Shown: positions 15,865 through 24,772 of the stretch, in pieces
How the letters are laid out: every line of letters starts with the position of its first letter
How positions within the stretch are numbered: position 1 is the stretch's first letter
NCBI GenBank assembly: GCA_903931945.1
Contig: CAIZEI010000192.1
Span: forward strand, 1-43,981
Reading direction: 5' to 3'
DNA length: 43,981 nt
Origin: an uncultured Hyphomicrobiales bacterium
Lineage (GTDB): Bacteria; Pseudomonadota; Alphaproteobacteria; Rhizobiales; Beijerinckiaceae
Notes under the pieces: generated by a model
Seen by the model: only the letters and a program-made list of their open reading frames with translations
The model's database searches: none
Told to the model about the DNA's origin: nothing
Position numbers and translations under genes: made by a program

Positions 15865-17124
15865 TCAGGGGCGCGAAGCTGACGGGCCGGACGCGGGTTG
15901 GGTAAAGCGCGCCACACGCTTCACCGCCAGCATTCTGACCCCGTATAGGAGCACTGCGCCGACCGCGAGCACGCTGATCGCCACGAAGGGTCGATAAAAT
16001 ATCCATGCGATCGCAACAATCAAAGGCGCGAATATCAGCGTGCAGATGAGCGCAACGAACGAGGCGCCAGCGCCCACGATTGAGCCAAGGAATGGGATGA
16101 TGTCGGCCAGCACTTCGATCAACGAAAGCATGACACGGAAGCCGATGAACATGAGGACTGCTCCAACCGCGCGGAGAACCCATGTAAGTAAGCTATTTTC
16201 ATCCTCTCCGTGCTTGAACATCAAACCCGCATCGATGATGCCGGGCTCAACAAGTAGCAGTTCACGTCGATTGCTCGCAAGATATTGCGACAAAGTTGAT
16301 TGGGTTTGCCGGCCAACGAGGCTGATCTCGCCGACGGGTGCAGACCGCCAGGTCACGCGCACGTCGCCAACCGCAGGCTGATCAGGATTGGCGCCAGCAT
16401 ACACCGTTCCCGCGCGTATGCTGGCGCGTGGTCCGAGGAGCGCCCGGGCGCGCTCCAGCGCTGAGTCTGGCGCGCCCGCGCTGTCAGTGGCGGGCAATTC
16501 CCGCAGAACATTTTCATTCAGCGAGAAAGCGCCAAGTTTGACCGCACTGGGGAAAAACGAGCGCGACGCGAGCTTGGGCATGGCGGGGTTGCGATGCCCC
16601 GCGCCATCGCGGAAATGGTCGGAATCCATCGCATGGTCGACCCAATCCCGAGAGTAGGTGTAACGTGTGACAGTTTCCTCGCCACCGCCCAGTTTTTTCC
16701 TTGTTTCGCTTTGGCTTTCCTCTTTCCACTGATACATCTCGACCAGGCGATCGAGCTTGAGGCTCGCCGCCTCGAAGCCGAAATCTGCGTCGCGTGGACC
16801 AGCGTCCTCGGTAGTGGGCCCCGATACGTGAATGAGCTTTCCCTCGCGGGCTGGATCAATTGCGTCTGCGCGCACAGAAATCACAAGCCCTGCACCCTCG
16901 GCGAGCGCGGCAGCAGTCTTCGCGGATCGCCCTTCGTTCCAAAACATCAAGCCGGCTGAAACGATCACCAGCAACAGTCCAAACACAATAGCCTTTAAAC
17001 TATCCAGGATGCGCTCAAACCAGGATTTCGATGAGGTTTCGACATAGGTGTCGGAGGCGGACAATCCATCGTCCAAATTCGACGGGCCCGGCATGGTGGA
17101 TGGATCGAAGTCCTGATTGCTCAT
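15865..17124 (-). CDS. TMEM43-family membrane protein
   Basis: A 419-residue member of the TMEM43/LUMA family, whose bacterial members are of unknown function. ATG 17124 (MSNQDFDPSTMPG) is used. A transmembrane segment near residues 46-63 (AIVFGLLLVIVSAGLMFW) is followed by the family motif NEGRSAKTAAALAEG. A large soluble region has a stretch resembling YSRDWVDHAMDSDHF and KLGAFSLNENVLREL. Three C-terminal helices follow (LTWVLRAVGAVLMFIGFRVM, FVALICTLIFAPLIVAIAWIF, FVAISVLAVGAVLLYGV). The gene lies 70 bases downstream of a small membrane protein on the same strand and converges with the hydrolase gene. Confidence 0.85.
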   Translation of the reverse strand: MSNQDFDPSTMPGPSNLDDGLSASDTYVETSSKSWFERILDSLKAIVFGLLLVIVSAGLMFWNEGRSAKTAAALAEGAGLVISVRADAIDPAREGKLIHVSGPTTEDAGPRDADFGFEAASLKLDRLVEMYQWKEESQSETRKKLGGGEETVTRYTYSRDWVDHAMDSDHFRDGAGHRNPAMPKLASRSFFPSAVKLGAFSLNENVLRELPATDSAGAPDSALERARALLGPRASIRAGTVYAGANPDQPAVGDVRVTWRSAPVGEISLVGRQTQSTLSQYLASNRRELLLVEPGIIDAGLMFKHGEDENSLLTWVLRAVGAVLMFIGFRVMLSLIEVLADIIPFLGSIVGAGASFVALICTLIFAPLIVAIAWIFYRPFVAISVLAVGAVLLYGVRMLAVKRVARFTQPASGPSASRP

Positions 17125-17194
17125 TATCTCTCGCCCTGATTTTGTTGGATCACAACGAACTCTTCGATCATCGGAACTCAATGTTTTCGGTAGC

Positions 17195-17398
17195 CTACCG
17201 CATAAAACCCCAGTACAGGCCCGAGGCCAATCCAATAAGCGTTCCGGTGGGGAGGCACACCAGCATTTCCAACATGCCGAAGCTACCGTCGTTTTTTGGC
17301 TGCGAGAAACGCATCGCAAAAAGCGCCGCCCCGAAGCCCACAAGGAGGCCGATAACAAGCCCCAAAAGACCGCCGCCGATGATGTTGAATGCCCGCAT
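17195..17398 (-). CDS. Small two-helix membrane protein, unknown function
   Basis: A 67-residue product starting at ATG 17398 (MRAFNIIGGG), with GAGATAGAG just upstream. Two Gly-rich transmembrane segments are visible (GLLGLVIGLLVGFGAALFAM and LVCLPTGTLIGLASGLYWGF) around a short polar loop, FSQPKNDGSFG. The Gly spacing suggests packed helices. It sits directly upstream of the TMEM43-family gene and may be its co-transcribed partner. No family is recognised. Confidence 0.6.
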   Translation of the reverse strand: MRAFNIIGGGLLGLVIGLLVGFGAALFAMRFSQPKNDGSFGMLEMLVCLPTGTLIGLASGLYWGFMR

Positions 17399-17914
17399 CT
17401 CTATCTCATGAACGAAATATTGGCGCAATTCTAGACGCACCGTTTGGGAGGCGGCAAGTCGATAGCCCCTGAGGGGGGCTCAAATGGGGTCCAACGCGAT
17501 ACAATGAAACGCATTGCCGGATTGATACAATCGGCAGACCATCGGATTCCGCGCCCTTCTACGGGGTTCGCGCGAATGGTTCGGAGGACCGCAGCCTGCC
17601 CAAAAGGCATTGTCATCCAGACCAGGAACGGCTGATCGTTTTATCACTAAACGCCATACCGCAAACGGCGGTCGAGCCGGAAATGCGCTTTGAGATTCCG
17701 AAATCAGACGCGTGTGAAGTCCGAGATGGAATTGAAGCCCTCGTCGGAATTTGTTTGGGGCTCTGGAAACAAATGACATCTGACTCCCAGACCTTTTAGA
17801 CGCGCTGGGGTGTCGCCCTCGGGTTCGAGTTCAGTGACGATTCGCCGTGCCTTGTGGCTTCCGTGACGAAACCAAAAAGCCGTCACGATGCCGAACGCGA
17901 ATATCTCTGGAGGT
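17399..17914. other. 516-bp region without a supported gene
   Basis: Short open frames exist on both strands (for example 17704-17886, minus), but none has recognisable domains or a good translation start. No IS remnant or repeat copy was found. Confidence 0.4.
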
Positions 17915-18943
17915 TCACTTCTGTGACCGGAATATGGCGGCGAGGCGGTCGCTCACTGCGATCGGCGACGCCACAATGTTCTGCACGACCTTCTGAACTT
18001 CCAGGCCGGAAGCGCTGAAGACATCGAGACGCTGATTGCGCGCATCCACCTGGAATGCCGGGTCAAGCAGCATCTCGTCGAAGGCGGTGCGCAGGATTGC
18101 GACTCGTTCCGGCGGCGTGTCCGGCGTGGTAAACACTGGACGGCCAATTTCCACGGGCGAGGAAAGGAGCGTTACGAGGTCGCGATCGGTTGCGTCCGTC
18201 ATAAGCTCAGTAAGAAGCGGCGCCTCCGGCAGATCGGGCGCCTTGGTCAGTCCAATCTGGACCAGAATGTTGATCTTATGATCGCGCAACCATTCTGGTT
18301 GTGTCGCTTTCCACGACGCCCAGGAATTGCTGCCCCGTCCCATCACTTCGCCCCGCTCCATCGCCAGGTCGATGTCGGCGCCGCCTGGATAGCCGAGCAC
18401 GACCTTGAATTTCGTGCCCAAAATCGCATTCATGATGACAGGATATTGGAATGAAGGACTGCCGCCGGTTGCTCCGACGGCAACTTCGCGCTGCTTGGCG
18501 TCCTCGATGGACTTCACGCCTGAAGCCGCCCATGTCGCGGTGGTATTGTTGTCGACATTTGGATTCCCGATGAAGTTGAATCGACGCATATCGAAACCAA
18601 GCGGATCGCCCAGCGCCTGCTCGAGCGCCAGGGACTGATCGGCCGTCGCCAGCACCGTGCCATCGCGGGGCGCTGCCAAGTAGACATAGGCTGCGGCGAT
18701 ACGGCTCGCCGCGCCGGGCATGTTTTCCAAGAAAATAATGGGGCGCCCGGGAATATGGTCGGCGAGATGGCGCGCCACGAGACGCGCGTAAGTATCGTAC
18801 CCGCCGCCAGGCGAATAGCCGATGATGAAGCGGATCTTCTTGCCCTTGTAGATATCATCGGTCGCGAACGCGTTCTCTGTCAGCCCGCCGAAGGCGAGAG
18901 CGAGCAGAACAATTCGGATTGTCGCTGAAATGCCCAGAGTCAT
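17915..18943 (-). CDS. TctC/Bug-like periplasmic receptor 3
   Basis: A 342-residue receptor. The start at ATG 18943 gives a signal peptide MTLGISATIRIVLLALAFGG ending near AFA/TDDIYKG. Motifs: YSPGGGYDTYARLVARHLAD, ENMPGAASRIAAAYVYLAAP, then RDGTVLATADQSLALEQALG and LAMERGEVMGRGSNSW. It is the last gene of a probable four-gene operon, methyltransferase - decarboxylase-fold protein - cyclodeaminase-type enzyme - receptor. It follows the enzyme stop at 18969 by 25 bases, which ties its ligand to that pathway. An upstream in-frame extension runs into the previous gene and is rejected. Confidence 0.88.
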   Translation of the reverse strand: MTLGISATIRIVLLALAFGGLTENAFATDDIYKGKKIRFIIGYSPGGGYDTYARLVARHLADHIPGRPIIFLENMPGAASRIAAAYVYLAAPRDGTVLATADQSLALEQALGDPLGFDMRRFNFIGNPNVDNNTTATWAASGVKSIEDAKQREVAVGATGGSPSFQYPVIMNAILGTKFKVVLGYPGGADIDLAMERGEVMGRGSNSWASWKATQPEWLRDHKINILVQIGLTKAPDLPEAPLLTELMTDATDRDLVTLLSSPVEIGRPVFTTPDTPPERVAILRTAFDEMLLDPAFQVDARNQRLDVFSASGLEVQKVVQNIVASPIAVSDRLAAIFRSQK

Positions 18944-18968
18944 GCGCGATCTCAGTTCTTGTTGCGAC

Positions 18969-20066
18969 TCATGGCGACGGCCTGAACCCTGCTTCGTAAT
19001 ACGAGGATAGATCGCTGCCGAACCATTCCGTCGGGATCGATCGACACTTGCCTTCGGCCAGCGCCTTTTGCGCCAGCAAGCCACCCGCGGCAGCGAACTG
19101 AATGGCCAGACCCGAGTTGTTCTTGTAATAGATCACGCCTTCGCCACGCCCTCGTGGGGGCTGACGCACCTCGGTCTTGTCAAGAAATACGTCGCCAAGT
19201 TCGTGAACCCCGTTGCGCTTGACCCGCTCCCCGGCGATCAGATCGAGAAGCTCGGTCTGCCTGTTTTCGACGACGCTTTCCCAATCGTTCACAATGATCG
19301 CAGAAGCTCGCTCGAATGTCTTTTCATCGACCTCCGAGCGCTTGTTGGTGACATCGGAATTGGCGATTGTCGCGACAAATTGGCCGTCTTCAAGCCAGGC
19401 TCCCTCAAACACGGGTTTCGTCGCGTTGGTCGCGCAGCAGACTATATCGGCGCCGCGCACGGCTTCACGAGGATCGTCGAGCAGATTGATCCTCACGCCT
19501 TGTCGAGCCATATCCTTGGCAAAGGCCATTCGATGTTCGACAGAGGGACTGTAGACGCGCACCTCGACGATCGGACGCACGGACAGAATCGCCTCCAGCG
19601 CGGCATGGGCTTGTTTGCCTGTTCCGAAAAGACACAGGACGGAGGCGTCGGGACGCGTCATCTTGTCAACAGCCGCGCCCGTTGTGGCGCCGACGCGCAT
19701 TCCAGAAAGCTGGAATTCATGCATGAAAGCGATGGGCTCGGCCGTCTCGAGACTATAGAGGATCACTACGCCCCAATTGAAGGCGCGCGGGTTTTCATAA
19801 ATCCGCCGATCGTTTTGCGCGCTGATCGGGCGCAAAATCTGCGAGCCTGCTCTGACGCACGCAACGCCGAAGGAGGGCGCGGCGCCGGCGTGCACATTCG
19901 CCATATATCGAAGATCTGGATCTGGATGGCGCGCAAGATAGCGAAGACGCGGGCGGTTTACAGCATCGCCACGCGAAAAATCCTCGAAGGCGACGCGCAT
20001 CGCCTTGATGCACTCCTCCATTGTCAACAGGCGTCGGACGTCTTCATCGGTGATGATGATGCTCAA
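18969..20066 (-). CDS. Ornithine cyclodeaminase/mu-crystallin family enzyme
   Basis: A 365-residue NAD(P)-dependent enzyme of the OCD/mu-crystallin family, whose members cyclodeaminate ornithine or reduce imines of amino and keto acids (alanine, alanopine or ketimine reduction). The start is set at TTG 20066 (LSIIITDEDVRRLLTMEECI) because GGAGG lies five bases upstream; the ATG at 20132 lacks a site and adds a non-family N-terminus. Visible: substrate-site SGMRVGATTGAAV, the Rossmann loop LCLFGTGKQAHAALEAIL, VRVYSPSVEHRMAFAKDMA, GADIVCCATNA and the C-terminal GRGEGVIYYKNNSGLAIQFA. The late KNNSG-type ending is seen in the non-ornithine branch, so an imine reductase or alanopine-type activity is more likely than proline formation. 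Confidence 0.85.
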   Translation of the reverse strand: MSIIITDEDVRRLLTMEECIKAMRVAFEDFSRGDAVNRPRLRYLARHPDPDLRYMANVHAGAAPSFGVACVRAGSQILRPISAQNDRRIYENPRAFNWGVVILYSLETAEPIAFMHEFQLSGMRVGATTGAAVDKMTRPDASVLCLFGTGKQAHAALEAILSVRPIVEVRVYSPSVEHRMAFAKDMARQGVRINLLDDPREAVRGADIVCCATNATKPVFEGAWLEDGQFVATIANSDVTNKRSEVDEKTFERASAIIVNDWESVVENRQTELLDLIAGERVKRNGVHELGDVFLDKTEVRQPPRGRGEGVIYYKNNSGLAIQFAAAGGLLAQKALAEGKCRSIPTEWFGSDLSSYYEAGFRPSP

Positions 20067-20165
20067 GCTAACCTCCAACTGGCAGACTGCTTTCGGACAG
20101 AGGGCGGACGAAATCAAATGTTTTGAAATCACTGTGCCGCGCAGGTGTCGGCTGATGCGCGCGGC

Positions 20166-21143
20166 TCACGTATCGAGGGTCGATGCAACAAACAGGCGCT
20201 CTGGTTCGTAGCGCTCGCCGATCAGACCTTGATCATGCGAATAAAGAATGAATCGTTCAAGATTTCCGCGATTGGCGCGAAAGCCGTTGCGCCAGGGGTC
20301 GCCGAATTCAGCGCGGGAGCGCTCATACAGCAGCCGCGCGTCGGGCAGTCGGCTCCAGTTGGGATCGTCAAAATAGCGATCTGAAATCTCAAGCGCGCTG
20401 GCGTAGAGAGCCATGAGCGCGGACGGCAACACCGGCTCGCGCGCCGCTAGGTCCGTCCGCATCGCCAGCACATGCATGATAGGCCAGTAGCCAAGCTTGT
20501 TAAAGTAGCGTCGTTCCTCGACTGCCGTATCGCGGAACAGTCGGCGAGTCTTCACCGCGCCATTCATCACCGAATGTGGCGGATGAGGCATGAAGATCGC
20601 GTCGATTTCGCCCTTCGCCAGCAAATCGCCTAGATCAGTTTCTCGCGGCGCGCGCTCCATGACAACGCCGGGTTTTGGCGCAAACTTGACCTTCTCATCC
20701 GACGTCAGCAGCCAGCGGATATCCTCCCAGGCGACGCCATATTCGAACTTGAGGTCGCCCTTGGCGAGCAACGACAGCGTCGTCTGAAACGACGACAGCC
20801 CCACGCGTTTGCCGACAAGGTCGCGCGGGTGCTCAATGGCGCTGTCCTCGCGCACGAACATGCACGCCTGCGAGAATAGCCGTCGCGGGAAAATGGGCAC
20901 ACCGGTGAGAGGCAGGCCGCGTTCGATCGCCATCAGATAGGTCGACATGGAAAACTCGGCGACATCGAAGGCTGACTCAGCGATCATCCGTTCGTGGCGC
21001 CTCGTCCCATCCCGCAAGGCGTCAGACTGACCGACCTGCAACGCGCGGTATCGCAATCCGGGCGCCGCAACCGCTGTCCCGTCGAACAACGGAAAATGTC
21101 GATCATAACGATCGAGCGCGATTGTGATTTCGATATCGCCCAT
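20166..21143 (-). CDS. 4,5-dihydroxyphthalate decarboxylase-like protein (periplasmic-binding-protein fold)
   Basis: A 325-residue protein starting at ATG 21143 (MGDIEITIALDRYDRHFPLF), with GGAGG four bases upstream. Pattern and order match 4,5-dihydroxyphthalate decarboxylases: ESAFDVAEFSMSTYLMAIER, IPIFPRR-type segment (PIFPRRLFSQACMFV), HPRDLVGKRVGLSSFQTTLS, LLAKGEIDAIFMPHPPHS, ERRYFNKLGYWPIMHVLAM. These enzymes have an SBP-like fold and act in the cytoplasm; the absence of a signal peptide agrees. It follows the methyltransferase stop by 25 bases and precedes the cyclodeaminase-type gene by 99 bases on the same strand. True substrate unknown; it could also be an unusual binding protein. 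Confidence 0.82.
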   Translation of the reverse strand: MGDIEITIALDRYDRHFPLFDGTAVAAPGLRYRALQVGQSDALRDGTRRHERMIAESAFDVAEFSMSTYLMAIERGLPLTGVPIFPRRLFSQACMFVREDSAIEHPRDLVGKRVGLSSFQTTLSLLAKGDLKFEYGVAWEDIRWLLTSDEKVKFAPKPGVVMERAPRETDLGDLLAKGEIDAIFMPHPPHSVMNGAVKTRRLFRDTAVEERRYFNKLGYWPIMHVLAMRTDLAAREPVLPSALMALYASALEISDRYFDDPNWSRLPDARLLYERSRAEFGDPWRNGFRANRGNLERFILYSHDQGLIGERYEPERLFVASTLDT

Positions 21144-21168
21144 GTCGCCTCCGGCTATGACTATTGGA

Positions 21169-21909
21169 TCAGGCGTCCGCTTTGTGAAGCAGGTTGACGC
21201 GGAACACTTGCGTGAACGAAAGGCGCCCACCGCTCTTGTCGGCGCAGCCTTCGAAGCGGCCACGCACCTCGTCGGGCCGGGCGTCGAACAGGGCCTTGCG
21301 CTTCACGTCGCGATCAATCTGATCGGCCTTCCATTCGTCAAAATCCGCGAAGTCGCGCGTTGATCTATAGATCGTTTCGCTAAGCGGCGTGAAGCCCGCG
21401 CCCGCGAGACCCTCGACCGCCTCGTAGGCCTTCATTCGAACATCGGTCTCGTCGTTCACGAGCACTGTGGCGTGGTGATAATTGCCCGCCGGAACGGGCT
21501 CCATCACATATAACAGTCCGCCAGGCTTTAATGCGCGCGCGGCCTCGCGCAGCGCGATCTCCGCGTTGGGCATGTGATGCAGGCTGTTGGAAAATACGAC
21601 GAGATCAAAAAAGCCGTCGGTGAACGGCAGGGCCTCGCCGCTGGCGACGCGGAAATCGACGTTGACGCCCTCCTGCGTCGCGGCCGCCTTTGCCGCGGCG
21701 ATCTGCTTTTCCTTCACGTCGACGCCGTGCACGCGTTTGTAGCGGCCAACGAGCGAACGTGTAAATTTACCCTCGCCACAGCCGACGTCGAGCGCCTCGC
21801 CGCCGCCATTGCCCAGCAATTCCGCGGCGGCTTCCGCATTTGAGCCAAGCGGCAGGGCTGCGATTTCGGCCTCGGTTGGCGCCATGGCGCGGCGCATGCT
21901 TTCCCGCAT
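21169..21909 (-). CDS. SAM-dependent class I methyltransferase
   Basis: A 246-residue Rossmann-fold methyltransferase. SAM motif I is ALDVGCGEGKFTRSL, followed by VHGVDVKEKQIAAAKAAA, VDFRVASGEALPFTDGFFDL, VVFSNSLHHMPN and EAARALKPGGLLYVMEPVPA, as in the UbiE/Methyltransf_11 group. ATG 21909 (MRESMRRAMAPTEAEIAALP) is chosen because GGAGG lies five bases before it; extending to the TTG at 22086 adds 59 residues with no family similarity or site. It is the first gene of the four-gene unit ending at 17915. Substrate not predictable; a small aromatic or carboxylate would suit the context. Confidence 0.85.
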   Translation of the reverse strand: MRESMRRAMAPTEAEIAALPLGSNAEAAAELLGNGGGEALDVGCGEGKFTRSLVGRYKRVHGVDVKEKQIAAAKAAATQEGVNVDFRVASGEALPFTDGFFDLVVFSNSLHHMPNAEIALREAARALKPGGLLYVMEPVPAGNYHHATVLVNDETDVRMKAYEAVEGLAGAGFTPLSETIYRSTRDFADFDEWKADQIDRDVKRKALFDARPDEVRGRFEGCADKSGGRLSFTQVFRVNLLHKADA

Positions 21910-22217
21910 AATTTCCTCCAATTCCACGAGCGCCGCCCCTTCGCGCTGGCGCTCCGAAGCCTTTGGATCATTGATAGCCGATGTGCTTGCATTGAACAAA
22001 CCCGCGGCGGGTTGCAGGTGCTCTTGGCGAGCCAGCAAAGAAGAGTGTTCGCCGAAGCGAACCTCCAGAGATCCCCTGAACGGCAACTTCCTTCAATAGA
22101 GCGGTCTGGCTAAGCGCGCATGGTCGTTTCTGCCCAAACTATCGCATGGTAAATGGTCGAAGTTATACCAATCCAAAAGTCAAATTCACGGATTGACGAC
22201 TCAATCAGCAAAGTTCC

Positions 22218-22880
22218 TTGACCCTCATCCTCGGCAACCGGGAAATCGGCGAATTGATCTCGATGCGGGACGTTATTGACCGTCTTGACATCACCTATCA
22301 GGATTTGGGGAATGGCCTTGCTCAAAACAGGCCACGCAGCGACATCTACGGGCCTTTTCAGAATCATTCTCGGTACGTCTTCAAGACAATGGATGGCCTT
22401 GTCCCCCGTTTCGAGGCGGCCGCTATCCGATTGAACTCCGACAATATCAAGTGGAATGTCGCTTCGACGGGAATCCGCAAGGACAAGCAGCCCACTGGAA
22501 CCGGCGGCAAGTGGATCGGCCTTGTGTTGCTCTTCAGCACGAAAACAGGCGAGCCTTTGGCGATTATGCCCGATGGGCAAATGCAAAGCATGCGCGTCGC
22601 CGCGACGAACGCGCTCGGCGCAAAATACATGGCTCCGCCACATACGCCGGTTTACGCGCTCATCGGAGCGGGACACCAGGCTGCGGCCCAGGCGTGCGCG
22701 ATGGCGATGGTCCGGGACATCAAAGCGATCAGAATATACAGCCCGACTCCGGCGAGCCGCGAAAAATTGGCGAAGGAACTTGTCTCGGAACTTGGAATCG
22801 ACGTCCAAGCGACCTATACAGCGGAGAAAGCTGCAAGTGGCGCGGATATTGTCGGGATAGCGACCAGACTGCCGGGGTAG
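22218..22880 (+). pseudogene. Ornithine cyclodeaminase-family gene, truncated at the 3' end
   Basis: 220 residues of a second OCD/mu-crystallin-type protein starting at a TTG (LTLILGNREIGELISMRDVI). Present: the substrate motif PDGQMQSMRVAATNALGAKY, the nucleotide loop VYALIGAGHQAAAQA, RIYSPTPASREKLAKELV and SGADIVGIAT. The frame then ends at LPG, where about 130-150 further residues (including the C-terminal substrate half) are expected. Downstream sequence in no frame resumes the family, so this is a deletion rather than a simple frameshift. It belongs to a different branch from the intact copy at 18969 (insert LNSDNIKWNVAS). No ribosome-binding site is evident. Confidence 0.75.
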
Positions 22881-23409
22881 AACGCGGACAAGAAGCCGAG
22901 CCCCTAGGCCAAGGGCTCTTGCTGGCGTTTCCCGTCCAAATCCGGAGCAAGTCCCTCCATGCTTTCGAGGGAAACGAGATAGTCGGGATTTTGTTCGGTC
23001 TCCAGCACGTCTTCGACTCTCCAGTGTCTCGAGAGAAACTCGCCGATGCGTCGAATAAGTCAACTGTCGCATTCGGTGATAGAGCTGAATCGCAAGCGGA
23101 TACTCGACGCAGCGTATCTATCCTTCGATGCTAGATGGCTATACACGCCGATTTTGCTCCATTCGGCAGATCCAGTTTTGCTTTCGCCGGGGTGGTTGGA
23201 TTTATCCCGTCGGGCGGCGCCGGTGTCATAGGCGATGGCCTCAGTCGCCGGTCGGCCTTCCGTCGACACTACCGTCTTGCGACCCTGGCTGTGTAAAAGC
23301 GCTTGTCGTTTTATGAGTCCCAGGTGATTTGGGGGATCCGATGAAGCGCTTTATCGAGGGCGTGGACCGTGTCCGTCGTCAATGCGACTTCGCGGACACG
23401 ACTCGCGGC
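22881..23409. other. Decayed region downstream of the truncated cyclodeaminase-type gene
   Basis: 529 bases without an intact gene. A minus-strand frame (about 23110-22905) reads RLRFSSITECDS, a TGA at about 23060, then LIRRIGEFLSRHWRVEDVLE, TEQNPDYLVSLESMEGLAPD and a stop. Its amino-acid composition looks coding, so a small broken gene is possible, but no family is recognised. Confidence 0.3.
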
Positions 23410-24435
23410 TCACTCAGGCGGGTTGTTGAACGCTGCGAAGCGTTCGGCGATCGCAGCCGGCGTCGCAGAAATATTCCGGATCAGATCTTCGATCGATGCA
23501 AAAGACGACGCATTGATATCAAGCTTCAGCCGATTGGACTCTTCGCGAAATGCGGCATCTGCTGTCATATCCATGAACGCCTTGCGTAAGGCGTCCAGAC
23601 GATCTGGCGGAACACCGGGGGGCGCGAGGATCGGTCGAGCGACCATCTGCTGGCGGTAAAACAATTCGAGAATTTCATAACCTTCGGCGGTCCTGACGAA
23701 ATCAAACGGCGTTGGCGTATCGGGTAATTGAGGCGCACGCTTGAGCGCACCCTGCAGAAGGATATTGACCTTGTGCTCGCTCAGATAGCTGGGGTCGCGC
23801 GAAATCAAATTCGACCATGACCATCCCCCAAGTCCTTCGACCTCGCCCCGTTCCATCGCAAGTTGAATCTGCGCCTGTCCGGCGTAGCCCGATACGATCC
23901 TGATCTTCGTGCCGATGAGCGCATTCAGTAGCCGCACCTGCACTTCGGAATCGCTTGTCGGGCCGCCGCCGCCCATGACCATTTCGCGCCTGAAGAGATC
24001 GTCGATGGTTTTGATCGGCGAGGTATGCCAGGACATAAACAGCGCCACGTCGTTTGCCAGATTACCGATCCAGTTGAATTTTGCGATGTCGAAACGAATG
24101 CCTTTTTGATGGGTGAGATTCGCGGTCAACAAGGTGCGTTGTATAAGGCCAATGGTGGCGCCGTCACGCGGCGCTGCGTTGAATAGATTGTTGGCAGCGA
24201 TAGCGCTGGCGGCGCCCGGCATGTTCTGAACTATGAAGGAAGGATGACCCGGGATAAAATGCCCCATGTGGCGAGCCAACAAATGCGCCAGCGCATCATA
24301 CCCGCCGCCCGCCTCCGAACCAACGATGATGGTCACCGTTCGGCCCGTATAAAAATCCGCAACCGGTTCGGCGTCGGCGCGCGCGCCGGAGCATAAGCAG
24401 ATCGCGCAAATGGCGAAGAAGCGCCAGGCCCGCAT
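23410..24435 (-). CDS. TctC/Bug-like periplasmic receptor 4
   Basis: A 341-residue receptor. ATG 24435 is chosen: GGAGG is six bases upstream and the signal peptide MRAWRFFAICAICLCSGARA fits (the Cys residues near its end do not form a clear lipobox). Motifs: GSEAGGGYDALAHLLARHMG, VQNMPGAASAIAANNLF, SWHTSPIKTIDDLFRREMVM, GGPTSDSEVQVRLLNAL, AMERGEVEGLGGWSW. It stands alone on the minus strand, divergent from the amidohydrolase-cupin pair across a 337-base gap holding an FNR/FixK-like box. Co-regulation with those enzymes from the shared gap is plausible. Confidence 0.88.
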   Translation of the reverse strand: MRAWRFFAICAICLCSGARADAEPVADFYTGRTVTIIVGSEAGGGYDALAHLLARHMGHFIPGHPSFIVQNMPGAASAIAANNLFNAAPRDGATIGLIQRTLLTANLTHQKGIRFDIAKFNWIGNLANDVALFMSWHTSPIKTIDDLFRREMVMGGGGPTSDSEVQVRLLNALIGTKIRIVSGYAGQAQIQLAMERGEVEGLGGWSWSNLISRDPSYLSEHKVNILLQGALKRAPQLPDTPTPFDFVRTAEGYEILELFYRQQMVARPILAPPGVPPDRLDALRKAFMDMTADAAFREESNRLKLDINASSFASIEDLIRNISATPAAIAERFAAFNNPPE

Positions 24436-24772
24436 TGCATTTCCTCCATCTGTCATTGTCTTGCCGCAATCGCGCCCATGTGATCGCAAGATTGACCGGT
24501 ATCAATTGGCTTGACAAGTCAAAGGGATCGCCGGGATCAATCAAATCCTGGATATCGATCGTCCTGGCTCAAAAAATCCGACATTTCTCGCGCCGCCGGC
24601 TATTGTCGACGCTGCCGTTGACAGCCCGTTCTCGCCGGTAGACGATACCAGGAGCAATCTTCGGGGACGGATTCAGGCGCGCTTCGATGGATTTGAAGCC
24701 CTGAGTAATTCTTGAGCCTGAGACTTTTATTCAAGTCTCGATCCGTCCAGCGCACAAGAAAAGGAGTGAAAC
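24436..24772. other. Divergent promoter region between receptor 4 and the amidohydrolase gene
   Basis: 337 bases with no gene. It carries a TTGA-N6-TCAA box (24492-24505) and just beyond it an inverted repeat TTGAC-AA-GTCAA (24511-24522). Both are nearer to the receptor gene. Confidence 0.5.
24492..24505. promoter_or_regulatory. FNR/FixK-type binding box
   Basis: TTGACCGGTATCAA keeps both half-sites of the FNR/FixK/Dnr consensus (TTGA-N6-TCAA, here in the TTGAC-N4-ATCAA form). It is centred about 64 bases upstream of the receptor 4 start codon (minus) and about 275 bases from the amidohydrolase start. The position relative to any transcription start is unknown. Confidence 0.4.

Noticed and set aside
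17704-17886. Short minus-strand frame of 60 codons upstream of receptor 3's stop
   Set aside because: No start site, no domain and no conserved partner; treated as non-coding.
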